A stretch of 64,000 bases of DNA from Achromobacter ruhlandii (GCF_902859695.1 NZ_CADIJL010000002.1:409027-473026); one strand, 5' to 3'. Positions 19,477 to 30,222 are shown, numbered from the stretch's first letter. The notes: generated from the sequence alone by a model not told the origin. Numbers and translations: made by a program.

Positions 19477-20310
19477 TCAGCCGCGCGGTTCGAGGAAGTC
19501 GCCCAGCGCTTCGTGGAAGCCGGCCTCGTTGTCCCACGGGATCATGTGGCCGGCGGCGGGCACGCGCCGGTGCAGGGTGTCGGGCGCCAGGCCCTGCCAT
19601 TCGGCCACGTCCTCGTCGCCGACCACGCCGCCGTTCTCGGCGGTCATCAGCAACTGCGGCACGCGCACATGCGGCAGGTCGGCATGGATGTCGTCGCGGC
19701 CGAAGTCCTCGAAGCTGCGCACGATGGCGGGCTCGTGGCAGGTGTGCAGCCATTGCGCGCGCAGGCGCCGCTGTTCCTCGGTCCAGGTGGGGCAGAAGGC
19801 GCGCATGGCCTCGGCGTCCATGCCGTGCGTGGCCTGGCGGATCGAGTCGACGTACCAGGCCAGCTTGGCGGGGTAGGGGCGGCGGCCAGGGCCGGAGACG
19901 GGCGGGTCGACGATGACCAGCCGCGTCAGGCCGGCCGGCTGGCCGCGGGCCGCGCGCACCGCGATGCGGCCGCCCATGGAATGGCCCATCAGGGCGTAGC
20001 GCTGCAGGCCCAGCGCCTGCGCCAGCGCCAGCACGTCGGCGGCCTGCGCGTCCAGGCTGTAGTCCAGGCCGGGGTCGGCGCTGGACAGGCCGCGGCCGCG
20101 CACGTCCAGCACATAGGTGTCGTAGCGCTGGCCCAGGCGCTCGGCCACGAAACCCCAGGTGACCGCCGGGCTGGTGATGCCGGGGATCAGGATGAGCGCG
20201 TCGCGTTCGGCGCGCGCGCCGTCCGCGCCGCCGTAGCGCAGGTAGTGCTGGCGGATGCCGTTGGCGTGGACGTTGGCGCCGTACAGGAAAGTGCTGGATG
20301 GTTGGCTCAT
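19477..20310 (-). CDS. nicD: N-formylmaleamate deformylase NicD (alpha/beta hydrolase)
   Basis: 277 residues of alpha/beta-hydrolase fold. Nucleophile S111 in LMGHSMGGRI, acid D135 in VIVDPPVSG and H255 in AAGHMIPWD form the triad; they correspond, shifted by ten residues, to the Ser/Asp/His set reported for P. putida NicD. It removes formate from N-formylmaleamate to give maleamate. A GGAG site precedes the ATG. First gene of the minus-strand nic arm, reading away from nicC across a 314-base promoter region. Confidence 0.92.
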   Translation of the reverse strand: MSQPSSTFLYGANVHANGIRQHYLRYGGADGARAERDALILIPGITSPAVTWGFVAERLGQRYDTYVLDVRGRGLSSADPGLDYSLDAQAADVLALAQALGLQRYALMGHSMGGRIAVRAARGQPAGLTRLVIVDPPVSGPGRRPYPAKLAWYVDSIRQATHGMDAEAMRAFCPTWTEEQRRLRAQWLHTCHEPAIVRSFEDFGRDDIHADLPHVRVPQLLMTAENGGVVGDEDVAEWQGLAPDTLHRRVPAAGHMIPWDNEAGFHEALGDFLEPRG

Positions 20311-21782
<1,472 letters not shown>

Positions 21783-21826
21783 CGCGCCCGCTGTCCTTCC
21801 TCCACCAGACCTTCGCCACGCACACC

Positions 21827-22357
21827 ATGGGACATCCCGCCAACACCCCGCCCGCCGCCGAACCGATCGGCCTGAAGGTCAACGGCAGCGTCGTGCGCGT
21901 GGCGGCGCCGCCGGCGACCTCGCTGCTGCTGGTGTTGCGCAACGATCTGGCGCTGAATGGACCGAAGTACGGCTGCGGCCTGGGCGAGTGCGGCGCCTGC
22001 ACGGTGCTGATCGACGGCGTGGCGGCACGGTCCTGTGTGATTCCGGTGAAGGCGGCGCAAGGGCGCGAGGTCACCACGCTCGAAGGGCTGGGCACGCGCG
22101 AGCGGCCCGGGCCGACGCAGCGCGCCTTTATCGAATGCCAGGCGGCCCAGTGCGGCTATTGCCTGAACGGCATGATCATGACGGTCGAGGCGCTGCTGCG
22201 CCGCGACCCGGCGCCGTCCGAGCAGGCGCTGCGCAGCGAGCTGCATCACAACCTGTGCCGCTGCGGCACGCATGTCGAGATCATGCAGGCGGCGCTGCGC
22301 GCGGTGCAATTGCGGGCCGAGGCCGCGCCGCGCGGGGCCGAAGGGGCGGGCGCATGA
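21827..22357 (+). CDS. nicA: Nicotinate dehydrogenase small subunit NicA, 2x[2Fe-2S]
   Basis: 176 residues from the ATG at 21827; upstream in-frame codons overlap nicC and look non-coding. The N-terminal ferredoxin-like cluster has C50, C55, C58 and C70 (CGLGECGACTVLIDG), and the second four-helix [2Fe-2S] domain has C109, C112, C144 and C146 (QCGYC and LCRCG). It passes electrons from the molybdenum site towards the cytochrome domains of NicB. The stop overlaps the nicB start by four bases (ATGA at 22354-22357). Confidence 0.93.
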   Translation: MGHPANTPPAAEPIGLKVNGSVVRVAAPPATSLLLVLRNDLALNGPKYGCGLGECGACTVLIDGVAARSCVIPVKAAQGREVTTLEGLGTRERPGPTQRAFIECQAAQCGYCLNGMIMTVEALLRRDPAPSEQALRSELHHNLCRCGTHVEIMQAALRAVQLRAEAAPRGAEGAGA

Positions 22358-25341
22358 GCGCGCTGCTGCCCGGGGGCCCGGTGGGCGCCATCGCGCCGCC
22401 GTCCGATCTGCTGCATGGACTGACCCTGCGCCCGCCCGTGGCCCGCTGGGACGGCGCGCGCTATCGCGGCAGCGCGCTCGACAGCGTGAACCTGGGGGAA
22501 GCGCGAGCCCAGGCGGGCGTGGTGGCCGTGGTGCGGCGGGAGCACTTTGTCGGCGTGGTGGCGGTGACGCCGGCGCATGCGCGGCAGGCGCTGGCCTGCA
22601 TGGCGCCCGTGTGGCGCGGCGATGGTCCGCCCGCGCGCGAGGAGACCGCCGCCCCTTTGGAAGAGAATTCGGACGGCCATCGCGAATATCTATGGCGATC
22701 CGCTGAAACCGCTTCCGGCGCGCGCGTCGCGGCGTGGTGCCTGGACGGCCGCCTGACGCTGTGGCTGCCGCCGCCGGCGGCCGCCTCGCAGGCCTGGCTG
22801 CGGCGCGAGCTGGCGGCGCTGATGGACTGTTCCGGGCACGCGGTGCGGCTGGCCGACTGGCCGCAGGGCGCGGCCGAAGCCGGCCTGCCGCCGCACGCGC
22901 TCGATCTGCTGGACGCCGCCGCCGACGCCGCGCTGCTGTCCGAGGCGGTGGGGCGGCCCGTGTGCGTGGCCTGCCGGCCAGCGGCCGCGGCCACCCTGGC
23001 GTTGCGCGAAGCGGATCTGGCGGCGGGCCCGGCGCTGCGTTCGCGCCACCCCTGGGCCGTGCGCCCCAGCCTGGCTCGCCTGCTGGCGCGGCCCGGTCAC
23101 GCCCAGGCCTGCGGCCAGGCCACGGTGCGGGGCGACAGCCGGGTGCTGGCGCCGGCGGCATCGCGGGATCTGCCGCATGCCAGTGTCGATGAATTGAACG
23201 CGGCCCAGGTGTTCGCCGGCGAAAGCCTGTGGCACGAGCGGGCGCTGGCGGCGGGCGAGGATCCGGTGGACTGGCGGCTGCGGCACATGGCCGATGATCG
23301 CGGCCGCGAACTGGCGCGCCAGGTAGTGGAACAGGCGCAGGCGGCCACGGCGCGGGACGCTACGTCGGCCGCCGACGGCCTGCTGCGCGGCACCGGCCTG
23401 GCCACGGCGCAGGTCCGCTGCGAGGCCGAGGATGGTTCAGCGCAAATGGTCTGGAGCGCCTGGGTGGCCGACGTGGCGATCCAGCCCGCCACCGGGCGCA
23501 TCGAGGTGACGCGCGTCGTCGCCGGCCACGACAGCCAGGACCTGCGCGCGGCGCAAGGCGCGACCACGCGCCTGGCCATCACGCGCCAGCAACCCGAGCG
23601 GCTGGCCGATGCCCGCCGCCTCATTGCCGGCCCGGCGGCGTTCGACGATTGGCGCGGCGCCGAACCGATGCCGCTGACCGCGGGCTCGGACGCGGTCGCC
23701 ATCGCGGCGCCGGACGTGCCCGGCCCGTTGCGTGAAGGGCGTCTGGACGTGGATGGCGTGCTGACGCTGCCCGCCGCCGCCGCCATCGCCAACGCCATCC
23801 AGGACGCCACCGGCGTGCGCCTGCGGCAGGCGCCGTTCGACGCCGGCCAGTTGCGCCTGGCGCTGGCGGACCGGCGCGCGGCCGGCGGGAAGGGCGCATT
23901 GCGCCGGGGCTGGGGCTGGCTGGCGGCCGGCGCGGCCGGACTGGCGGCCATGGCCACCGCGTTGTGGCCGCTGAAGCCGGCGCTGCCGCTGACGGCCGGG
24001 CCCGACGCTTCTTTGTATTCGGCGCAGGCAATCGAGCGCGGCCGGCTGGTGGCGGCGGCCGGCGACTGCGTGGCCTGCCACACCGCGCCGGGCGGCGCGC
24101 GCAACGCCGGCGGCCTGGCGCTGGAGACGCCGTTCGGCGTCATCTATTCCACCAATATCACCCCGGATGCGCAGACCGGCATCGGCCGCTGGTCATACGC
24201 GGCCTTCGAACGCGCCATGCGCCAGGGCATCCACCAGGACGGCCGCCAGCTGTATCCGGCGTTTCCGTACACGGCCTATGCCAAGCTCAGCGACGCCGAC
24301 CTGCAGGCGCTGTACGGCTACCTGATGTCGCAGCCGCCTGTGGCCGCGACGCCGCCGCGCACCGAGCTGGGCTTTCCGTTCAACCTGCGGCCGCTGCTGG
24401 CCGGCTGGAACCTGCTGTTCCACGATCCCAAGCCATTCACGCCGGATCCCTCGCAGGACGCCGAATGGAATCGCGGCGCGTATCTGGTGGAAGGCGTGGG
24501 CCATTGCGCCGCCTGCCATTCGCCGCGCAACGCGCTGGGCGCGGAGAAGGGGGGACTGGCCTACCTGGCCGGCGGCCAGGCCGAGGGCTGGAACGCGCCG
24601 GCGCTGAACCAGCTCGCCACGGGCCAGCGGGCCTGGTCGGGCGAGGAGCTGTTCCAGTACCTGCGCACCGGCTATTCGCCGCGCCATGGCGTGGCCGCGG
24701 GCCCCATGGCGCCCGTGATCCATGGGCTGGCCGAACTGCCAGCCAGCGACCTGAAGGCCATCGTCACCTATCTGCTGGCGGTGCCGGGACGGACGTCGTC
24801 GGCGGCGCGCGCGACGGCCACGGCTACTGCCACGGCTACTGCCACGGCCACGACCACGGCTACGTCCACGGCTATGTCCACGGCCACGGCAAGCGCCGCC
24901 ACGTCGGCCAGCGTCGTTGCCGCCCAGGCGGCCACGACCGCAACTGCCGCCGCCATCACCGCGGTCCCCGCCCCCGCCGCCGTCAGCGAGGCCATCACGC
25001 TGCGCCGCGCCAGCGGCGAACGCATCTACCAGAACGCCTGCGCCGTCTGCCATGAAGCCGGCAGCGGGCCGACCTTGTTCGGGGTCAAACCCCTGCTGGG
25101 CCAGAACACCAATCTGCACGCCGCATCGCCGGACAACCTGATCCAGGTGATCCTCCACGGCATCCAGGCCCCGGCCGACGATGCCCTGGGCTACATGCCG
25201 GCGTTCGGCAACAGCCTGGACGACAGGCAGATCGGCGATTTGATCGACTATTTGCGCGCGCGGTTCGCGCCGGAGGAAGAGGCTTGGCCAGTTGACACGA
25301 CGACCATAGGCAAGCTGCGCCAGCACGCGCAGCCGCAGTAA
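22354..25341 (+). CDS. nicB: NicB-like subunit: degenerate molybdopterin domain fused to triheme cytochrome c
   Basis: 995 residues. About 1-510 resemble a shortened molybdenum-hydroxylase domain, but the GCYGRN loop is gone and the catalytic Glu position is G468. A membrane anchor lies at about 518-540. Three cytochrome c haem sites follow: CVACH (residue 572), CAACH (718) and CAVCH (896). Between haem 2 and 3 is a Thr/Ala-rich low-complexity linker (about 820-877) encoded by short tandem repeats. Role inferred: membrane electron outlet for nicotinate dehydrogenase, with catalysis by the separate 766-residue subunit. P. putida NicB carries both functions in one chain. Confidence 0.87.
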   Translation: MSALLPGGPVGAIAPPSDLLHGLTLRPPVARWDGARYRGSALDSVNLGEARAQAGVVAVVRREHFVGVVAVTPAHARQALACMAPVWRGDGPPAREETAAPLEENSDGHREYLWRSAETASGARVAAWCLDGRLTLWLPPPAAASQAWLRRELAALMDCSGHAVRLADWPQGAAEAGLPPHALDLLDAAADAALLSEAVGRPVCVACRPAAAATLALREADLAAGPALRSRHPWAVRPSLARLLARPGHAQACGQATVRGDSRVLAPAASRDLPHASVDELNAAQVFAGESLWHERALAAGEDPVDWRLRHMADDRGRELARQVVEQAQAATARDATSAADGLLRGTGLATAQVRCEAEDGSAQMVWSAWVADVAIQPATGRIEVTRVVAGHDSQDLRAAQGATTRLAITRQQPERLADARRLIAGPAAFDDWRGAEPMPLTAGSDAVAIAAPDVPGPLREGRLDVDGVLTLPAAAAIANAIQDATGVRLRQAPFDAGQLRLALADRRAAGGKGALRRGWGWLAAGAAGLAAMATALWPLKPALPLTAGPDASLYSAQAIERGRLVAAAGDCVACHTAPGGARNAGGLALETPFGVIYSTNITPDAQTGIGRWSYAAFERAMRQGIHQDGRQLYPAFPYTAYAKLSDADLQALYGYLMSQPPVAATPPRTELGFPFNLRPLLAGWNLLFHDPKPFTPDPSQDAEWNRGAYLVEGVGHCAACHSPRNALGAEKGGLAYLAGGQAEGWNAPALNQLATGQRAWSGEELFQYLRTGYSPRHGVAAGPMAPVIHGLAELPASDLKAIVTYLLAVPGRTSSAARATATATATATATATTTATSTAMSTATASAATSASVVAAQAATTATAAAITAVPAPAAVSEAITLRRASGERIYQNACAVCHEAGSGPTLFGVKPLLGQNTNLHAASPDNLIQVILHGIQAPADDALGYMPAFGNSLDDRQIGDLIDYLRARFAPEEEAWPVDTTTIGKLRQHAQPQ
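24810..24895 (+). repeat. In-frame hexamer/12-mer tandem repeats in the nicB linker
   Basis: A stretch built from the unit GCCACGGCTACT and close variants (GCCACG, ACCACG, GTCCACGGCTAT), encoding a Thr-Ala-Thr-Ala run between the second and third haem domains. Unit lengths are multiples of three, so copy-number change would alter linker length without breaking the frame. Confidence 0.8.
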
Positions 25342-25552
25342 GGGGAAGACGGGGCGGCGGTTCGCGATCCATGGCGGATCCGGCCGCGCCTCGCGACACA
25401 ACATCGCGCGCATCGGTTTTCCATCGACGCCTGCCCGGCGCCGAGGGGCGTTGCTGCATCCCGCATCCGTGGGGGCGGCCACGTGCCGGACCGGGGCCGA
25501 CGCCCGTATCGGGCGCGGACCCCGCGCGCGACACACAAAGGGAATCACGCAT

Positions 25553-26869
25553 ATGTCAGCTTCATTCATCACGGTGGAACAAGGCATCAAGACCGCCGGC
25601 GTCGGCAAGTTCCAGTACCGGCTGTTCATGATCTTCGGCCTGGTCTGGCTGGCCGACGCCATGCAGGTGCTGTCGATCGGCTTCAGCGCGCCTTCGATCG
25701 CCCGCACCTTCGGCATCCCGGTGCCCGAAGCCCTGCAGACCGGCACCGCGTTCTTCGTCGGCATGCTGATCGGCGCCTTCGCGTTTGGCCGGCTGGCCGA
25801 CCGCATCGGCCGCCGCCCGGTGCTGATGATGGCAGTGGTCATCGACGCCTGCGCCGGCGTGGCCTCGGCCTTCGCGCCGGACTTCGCCTGGCTGCTGTTG
25901 CTGCGCTTCGTCACTGGCATCGGTGTCGGCGGCACGCTGCCGGTGGACTACACCATGATGGCCGAGTTCCTGCCGAGCGAGCGCCGCGGCCGCTGGCTGG
26001 TGCTGCTGGAGTCGTTCTGGGCCCTGGGCACCATCTGCCTGGCGCTGCTGGCCCTGGCCGCGCTGTCGTGGGGCGACGATGCCTGGCGCGTGATCTTCTT
26101 CGTCACCGGTCTGCCGGCGTTGATCGGCGTGGTGCTGCGCTTCTACATCCCCGAGTCGCCGATGTACCTGAACCGCAACGGCAAGTCGGGACAGGCGCGC
26201 AAGGTGCTCGAACGCGTGGCCCGTGTCAACGGACGTCCGACCGACATCCCCGAGCTCAAGCCGGAACTGCATGAGCGCAAGCCGCTGTCGGCGCTGTTCT
26301 CGAACGCGCTGCGCCGCCGCAGCATCGCGCTGTGCCTGGCCTGGGCGCTGATTTCCATCGCCTACTACGGCGTGTTCGTCTACCTGCCGATCAAGCTCAG
26401 CAGCCAGGGCTTCGCCTTCATGCGCGGCCAGGAATTCCTGGTGCTGCTGGCGCTGGTGCAGTTGCCGGGCTTCGCGCTGTCGGCCTATGGGGTGGAACGC
26501 TGGGGCCGCAAGCCGACGCTGGTGGGCTTCCTGATCCTGAGCGCGGTGGGCTGCATGTTGTACAGCCTGGGCACCTCCAGCTTCCTGGTGATCGGCTCGA
26601 CGCTGCTCATGAGCTTCGCGCTGCTGGGCACCTGGGGCGCGCTGTACGCCTTCACGCCCGAGGTCTATCCGACCGACCTGCGCGCCAGCGGCATGGGCCT
26701 GGCGGGCGCGGTGGCGCGCTTTGGCGGCCTGTTCGCGCCGGCCATCATCGCGCCCATCATGGCCACCCACTTCACGCTGGCGCTGGCGGTGCTGGCGGCG
26801 ATGCTGCTGGCCGCGGCCCTGTCGATCCGGGCGGTCGATGTCGAGTCGCGCAACCGCGCGCTGGACTGA
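25553..26869 (+). CDS. nicT: MFS transporter of the nicotinate locus (NicT-like)
   Basis: 438 residues from the ATG at 25553, preceded by AAAGGGA; a longer frame upstream looks non-coding. Twelve membrane segments, with the family motif GRLADRIGRRPVLM between segments 2 and 3 and an aromatic-acid/sugar-porter type RVNGRP central loop. It follows nicB by 211 bases on the same strand, so it is probably the uptake permease for nicotinate or 6-hydroxynicotinate, as nicT is in P. putida. Substrate is inferred from position only. Confidence 0.8.
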   Translation: MSASFITVEQGIKTAGVGKFQYRLFMIFGLVWLADAMQVLSIGFSAPSIARTFGIPVPEALQTGTAFFVGMLIGAFAFGRLADRIGRRPVLMMAVVIDACAGVASAFAPDFAWLLLLRFVTGIGVGGTLPVDYTMMAEFLPSERRGRWLVLLESFWALGTICLALLALAALSWGDDAWRVIFFVTGLPALIGVVLRFYIPESPMYLNRNGKSGQARKVLERVARVNGRPTDIPELKPELHERKPLSALFSNALRRRSIALCLAWALISIAYYGVFVYLPIKLSSQGFAFMRGQEFLVLLALVQLPGFALSAYGVERWGRKPTLVGFLILSAVGCMLYSLGTSSFLVIGSTLLMSFALLGTWGALYAFTPEVYPTDLRASGMGLAGAVARFGGLFAPAIIAPIMATHFTLALAVLAAMLLAAALSIRAVDVESRNRALD

Positions 26870-26892
26870 TTCACCCGGGGAGGGCAAGGCTT

Positions 26893-26919
26893 ATCCGGGC
26901 GGACGCGCGCCGCCCGGAT
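26893..26919 (+). terminator. Hairpin after nicT, possible terminator
   Basis: Perfect 10-bp arms ATCCGGGCGG and CCGCCCGGAT around a 7-base loop, 24 bases after the nicT stop. No T-run follows, so it would be a weak or Rho-assisted terminator. Confidence 0.45.
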
Positions 26920-26934
26920 GTCGGTTGTGCATAC

Positions 26935-26979
26935 GCCGACTTTCCCTATGCCGGCTTTCCCTATGCCGGCTGTCCCTAT
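26935..26979. repeat. Three tandem 15-bp repeats between nicT and nicR
   Basis: Three head-to-tail copies of GCCGGCTTTCCCTAT (copy 1 has A and copy 3 has G at one place each) at 26935, 26950 and 26965. A decayed trace continues downstream. They lie in the 192-base intergenic region between the ends of two converging genes. Function unknown. Confidence 0.8.
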
Positions 26980-27061
26980 CTGTACCGGTTGCCTCTATGC
27001 CGGCCGCACGGATGCCGGAAGCCGGCTTGCCCCTCGTCCATGCGCCGACCGCCGGCAGGCC

Positions 27062-27547
27062 TCATTCGCCGGCGTCGCCGTCGATCATCTTGCGCAGCAG
27101 GAACTCCAGCGCCACGCGCTCGGCGGGATTGAGCGTGCCGTAGGTGCTTTCGGTGATCTGCAGGGCAAAGGGCTCCATCTTGCGCACCAGCTCCTGGCCC
27201 ACCGGGGTCAGGTTGATCACCACCTTGCGGCGGTCGTGCGGGTCGTGGTCGACCCGCACCAGCTCGCGCTGCTTGAGCCGGTCGACCACGCCGCGCACCG
27301 TGGCCTGGTCGATGACCGTGGCCTTGACGATATCCGCCAGCGAACTGCCCTGGTTGTCGCGCACCGAGCACAGCACGACGAACTGCGCCGCGGTCAGCTG
27401 CGAGTCGGGGATGTACTGCTGGAACAGGGCGGTATGCCGTTGGTACACGCGCCGCAGCAGGTGCCCAATCTGGTCGGAGAACAAATAGCTGTCCTTGTCG
27501 GGGGCGGACTTGTTTTTCACATTTCGCATAAGCCTATCCGAAGCCAT
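27062..27547 (-). CDS. nicR: MarR family regulator, NicR/BpsR type
   Basis: 161 residues (or 155 if the second Met is used). Winged-helix MarR domain: LTAAQFVVLCSVRDNQGSSL, the recognition helix region DQATVRGVVDRLKQREL and the wing VDHDPHDRRKVVINLT. In P. putida NicR, and in Bordetella its homologue BpsR, represses nic genes and is released by 6-hydroxynicotinate; BpsR also represses the Bps polysaccharide operon in Bordetella. Position at the end of the nic locus supports the same role. An 11-bp palindrome (TACCCTGGGTA, 27547-27557) overlaps the start and may be autoregulatory. Confidence 0.87.
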   Translation of the reverse strand: MASDRLMRNVKNKSAPDKDSYLFSDQIGHLLRRVYQRHTALFQQYIPDSQLTAAQFVVLCSVRDNQGSSLADIVKATVIDQATVRGVVDRLKQRELVRVDHDPHDRRKVVINLTPVGQELVRKMEPFALQITESTYGTLNPAERVALEFLLRKMIDGDAGE

Positions 27548-27658
27548 ACCCTGGGTACGATGATCTATCTCAATGGGATGTCCGGAAGTTTACGGGGCTT
27601 GCCGCCTTTGTGCCGACAGGGATCGGGTTTTTCGCAGCGCCGCGGGGCTGTCGCCCGA

Positions 27659-29191
27659 TCAACGGGCCGCGGCCTCGCGGGCGCCGCCGCGCCAGCGGTT
27701 CACCAGCACCAGCAACGCGGTGGCCAGCAGCAGCACGGTGGCGGTGGCGATGACCGCCGCGTAGCCCGCGTCGAACGCGTCGCGGGCCAGCCGCGCCAGC
27801 GCGGCGCCTGCGTCGCTGGACAGGCCCTCGGCCACCACCAGCGCTTCGTCCAGGCTGTCGCGCGCCGCACCCGCCCCGGCTGCCGGCAGGCCGGCGGGCA
27901 CGTCAAGCGTGTGCGCGTAGACGCCCGACAGGATCGAGCCCATCAGCGTCACGCCCAGCGCGCCGCCCAGTTCGTACGACACTTCCTCGATCGACGCGGC
28001 CATGCCGGCGCGCTCGGGCGTGGCGCTCTGCATGATGGTGCTGGACGCGGCCGTCATGGTGGCGCCGATGCCCACGCCCAGCGCGCACAGGCTGGCGATC
28101 TGCGCCGCCAGCGCGCCGTCGTAGCTGAACAGGTAGCCGCCCATGCCCAGGCCGGACACCAGCAGCGAGACGAACAGCAGGCGCGCGCTGCCCACCTTCG
28201 GCAGCAGCCAGCCGGCCAGCGGGCCGGCGATGAACGCGGCCAGCGGCAGCGGCAGGATGTAGAGCGCGGCCTGGATCGGCGACATGCCCAGCACCAGTTG
28301 CAGGCGCTGGCTGAACACCAGCTCCATGCCGAGCAGCGCCGCCGCCGCGAATAGCGCCGAGGCCACCGCCGAACTGAAACTGCGGTTGCGGAAGATGGCG
28401 AAGTCGATCAGCGGATGGGGCCGCGCGCGCTGGCGCCGGGCGAAGATGAACAGCATCGCGGCGCCGCCGGCGCAGGCCAGCGCGGCGTCCAGCCAGGACG
28501 GCTGGGCGCGGCCCAGCTCCTTGAGCGCATAGGCGGTCAGGATCAGGCCGACCATCACCTGCAGCGAGCCGACCAGGTCCCAGGGGCGCTGGCGGTCCGG
28601 CTGGCCGGCCGGGATGTAGCGGCGCGCCAGCGGCAGCGCCAGCAGCACGATCGGCAGGTTGATCAGGAACACCGAGCCCCACCAGAAATGTTCCAGCAGG
28701 ATGCCGCCGATGACCGGACCGAGCGCCGCGCCGCCCGAGGCCACCGAGGCCCAGACGCCGATGGCGATGGCGCGCTCGCGCTCGTCGGCGAAGGTCAGGC
28801 GCAGGATCGACAGCGTGGCCGGCATCATCATGGCCGCGCCCACCGCCAGCAGCGCGCGCGCCGCGATCAGCGCCGCCGGGTTGGGTGAATAGGCCGCCGC
28901 CAGCGAGGCCGCGCCGAACACGGCCAGGCCCATCATGAACAGGCGCTTGTGGCCCAGCCGGTCGCCCAGCGTGCCCATGCCCAGCAGCAGGCCGGACACC
29001 ACCAGCGCATAGATGTTGACGATCCAGAGCTTGGACGAGGCCGTCACGCCCAGCTCGTGCGTGAGCCGAGGCAGGGCGGTGTACAGCACGGTCATGTCGA
29101 CCACGATCAGCAATAGGGCGCTGGACACGATGGCCAGCACCAGCCAGCGGCCCGGCGCGGCGACAGCGGGGGAAAGATTGCGCTGCGTCAT
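27659..29191 (-). CDS. MFS drug exporter, DHA2 family (EmrB/SmvA-like)
   Basis: 510 residues, fourteen predicted membrane segments. The segment VVDMTVLYTALPRLTHELG near residue 30 and the GTLGDRLGHKRLFM loop are characteristic of DHA2 proton-coupled exporters, closest in feel to SmvA (quaternary cation/methyl viologen export). A LysR-type gene diverges from it over 155 bases that contain a textbook LysR box. Its gene ends 111 bases before nicR on the same strand; read-through into nicR is possible. Confidence 0.85.
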   Translation of the reverse strand: MTQRNLSPAVAAPGRWLVLAIVSSALLLIVVDMTVLYTALPRLTHELGVTASSKLWIVNIYALVVSGLLLGMGTLGDRLGHKRLFMMGLAVFGAASLAAAYSPNPAALIAARALLAVGAAMMMPATLSILRLTFADERERAIAIGVWASVASGGAALGPVIGGILLEHFWWGSVFLINLPIVLLALPLARRYIPAGQPDRQRPWDLVGSLQVMVGLILTAYALKELGRAQPSWLDAALACAGGAAMLFIFARRQRARPHPLIDFAIFRNRSFSSAVASALFAAAALLGMELVFSQRLQLVLGMSPIQAALYILPLPLAAFIAGPLAGWLLPKVGSARLLFVSLLVSGLGMGGYLFSYDGALAAQIASLCALGVGIGATMTAASSTIMQSATPERAGMAASIEEVSYELGGALGVTLMGSILSGVYAHTLDVPAGLPAAGAGAARDSLDEALVVAEGLSSDAGAALARLARDAFDAGYAAVIATATVLLLATALLVLVNRWRGGAREAAAR

Positions 29192-29233
29192 GCATTTACT
29201 CCTCTAACGCCGGACATTTTCGATCTATGAAGC

Positions 29234-29256
29234 ATGGATAAGAAGTTGGAATCCAT
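29234..29256. promoter_or_regulatory. LysR-type operator ATGGAT-N11-ATCCAT
   Basis: Perfect 6-bp inverted repeat with T-N11-A geometry, the classic LysR recognition site, between the divergent exporter and LysR genes. A second perfect repeat, CATCTAT-AAA-ATAGATG (29254-29270), overlaps its end by three bases and could be the activation site. Both lie about 80-110 bases before the LysR start. Confidence 0.7.
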
Positions 29257-29346
29257 CTATAAAATAGATGTATCGGTGGCGGCTCCGTCGCCCCGTGCGG
29301 CCGGCAACCGTTTTGAAGGCTTGCCTGGCCACGACTGGAGACAACC

Positions 29347-30222
29347 ATGCACTGGACCCTGGAACAACTGCGGCACTTCGTGGCGGCGGCGGACGCCGGC
29401 TCGTTTTCGGCGGCGGCGCGCCAGGTGGGCCGGGCGCAATCAGCCGTCAGCACCTCGCTGGGATTGCTGGAAGCGGACCTGGGGGTGGAATTATTCGACC
29501 GCTCGCGCCGCAATGCCACGCTGACCCGGGCCGGTGAAGTGCTGTTGCAGGAGGCGCGCGAACTGTTGCGCCAGGCGGCGGGACTGGAGCAGCGCGCGCT
29601 GTCATTTGCGGCCGGGCAGGACGCGCACCTCAGCCTGGCGCTGGACGAGGCCTTGCCCGATCGCGTGCTGGGCGCGCTGGTGAAGGAGGTCTCGGCGCGC
29701 TTTCCCGCGCTGGAACTGACCCAGCTGAACGGCACGGCCACCGAAGTGGCGGACTATGTCTCGCAGGGGCGCGCCAGTGTGGCGTTCCATTACGATCGCG
29801 GCGATCCGGGCGCGGCCTTCGCCCATCGCTACCTGGGCGACGTGGGCCAGGGCATCTTCGTGGCGCGCGACCATCCGCTGGCCGCGTTGCCCGAAGTCAC
29901 GCGCAACGACCTGGCGCGCCATCGTCAACTGGTGATGCGGATGGAGGGGGTGGAGGATGTGGTGATGAGTCCGTCGGCGTGGCGTTCAGACAGTTTCTAC
30001 AGCATCGCCGCCATGGCCGTGGATGGCTTGGGCTGGGCCATTCTGCCGCTGAACATCGCCGAGTACGAGGGCTACCGCGAGGACCTGGCCAATGTGCCGT
30101 GCGTCGGCCTGTCGCTGCCGCCGTTGTCGGTGCGCACGCTCTGGCTGCAGGGCCGGACGCCGACGGCCACCGAGCGCTGGATCCAGGATCGCATGGAGCA
30201 ACTGCTGCATCCGGCGGCCTGA
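29347..30222 (+). CDS. LysR family regulator, divergent from MFS exporter
   Basis: 291 residues. N-terminal helix-turn-helix (LRHFVAAADAGSFSAAARQVGRAQSAVSTSL within residues 8-38), then a type 2 periplasmic-binding-like effector domain (about 90-285). It is transcribed away from the SmvA-like exporter and most likely controls it, together with itself, through the inverted repeats at 29234-29270. Inducer unknown. Confidence 0.87.
   Translation: MHWTLEQLRHFVAAADAGSFSAAARQVGRAQSAVSTSLGLLEADLGVELFDRSRRNATLTRAGEVLLQEARELLRQAAGLEQRALSFAAGQDAHLSLALDEALPDRVLGALVKEVSARFPALELTQLNGTATEVADYVSQGRASVAFHYDRGDPGAAFAHRYLGDVGQGIFVARDHPLAALPEVTRNDLARHRQLVMRMEGVEDVVMSPSAWRSDSFYSIAAMAVDGLGWAILPLNIAEYEGYREDLANVPCVGLSLPPLSVRTLWLQGRTPTATERWIQDRMEQLLHPAA

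Noticed and set aside
24810..24895. Short regular repeats considered as a CRISPR array
   Set aside because: Units are 6-12 bases without spacers and lie inside the nicB coding frame.
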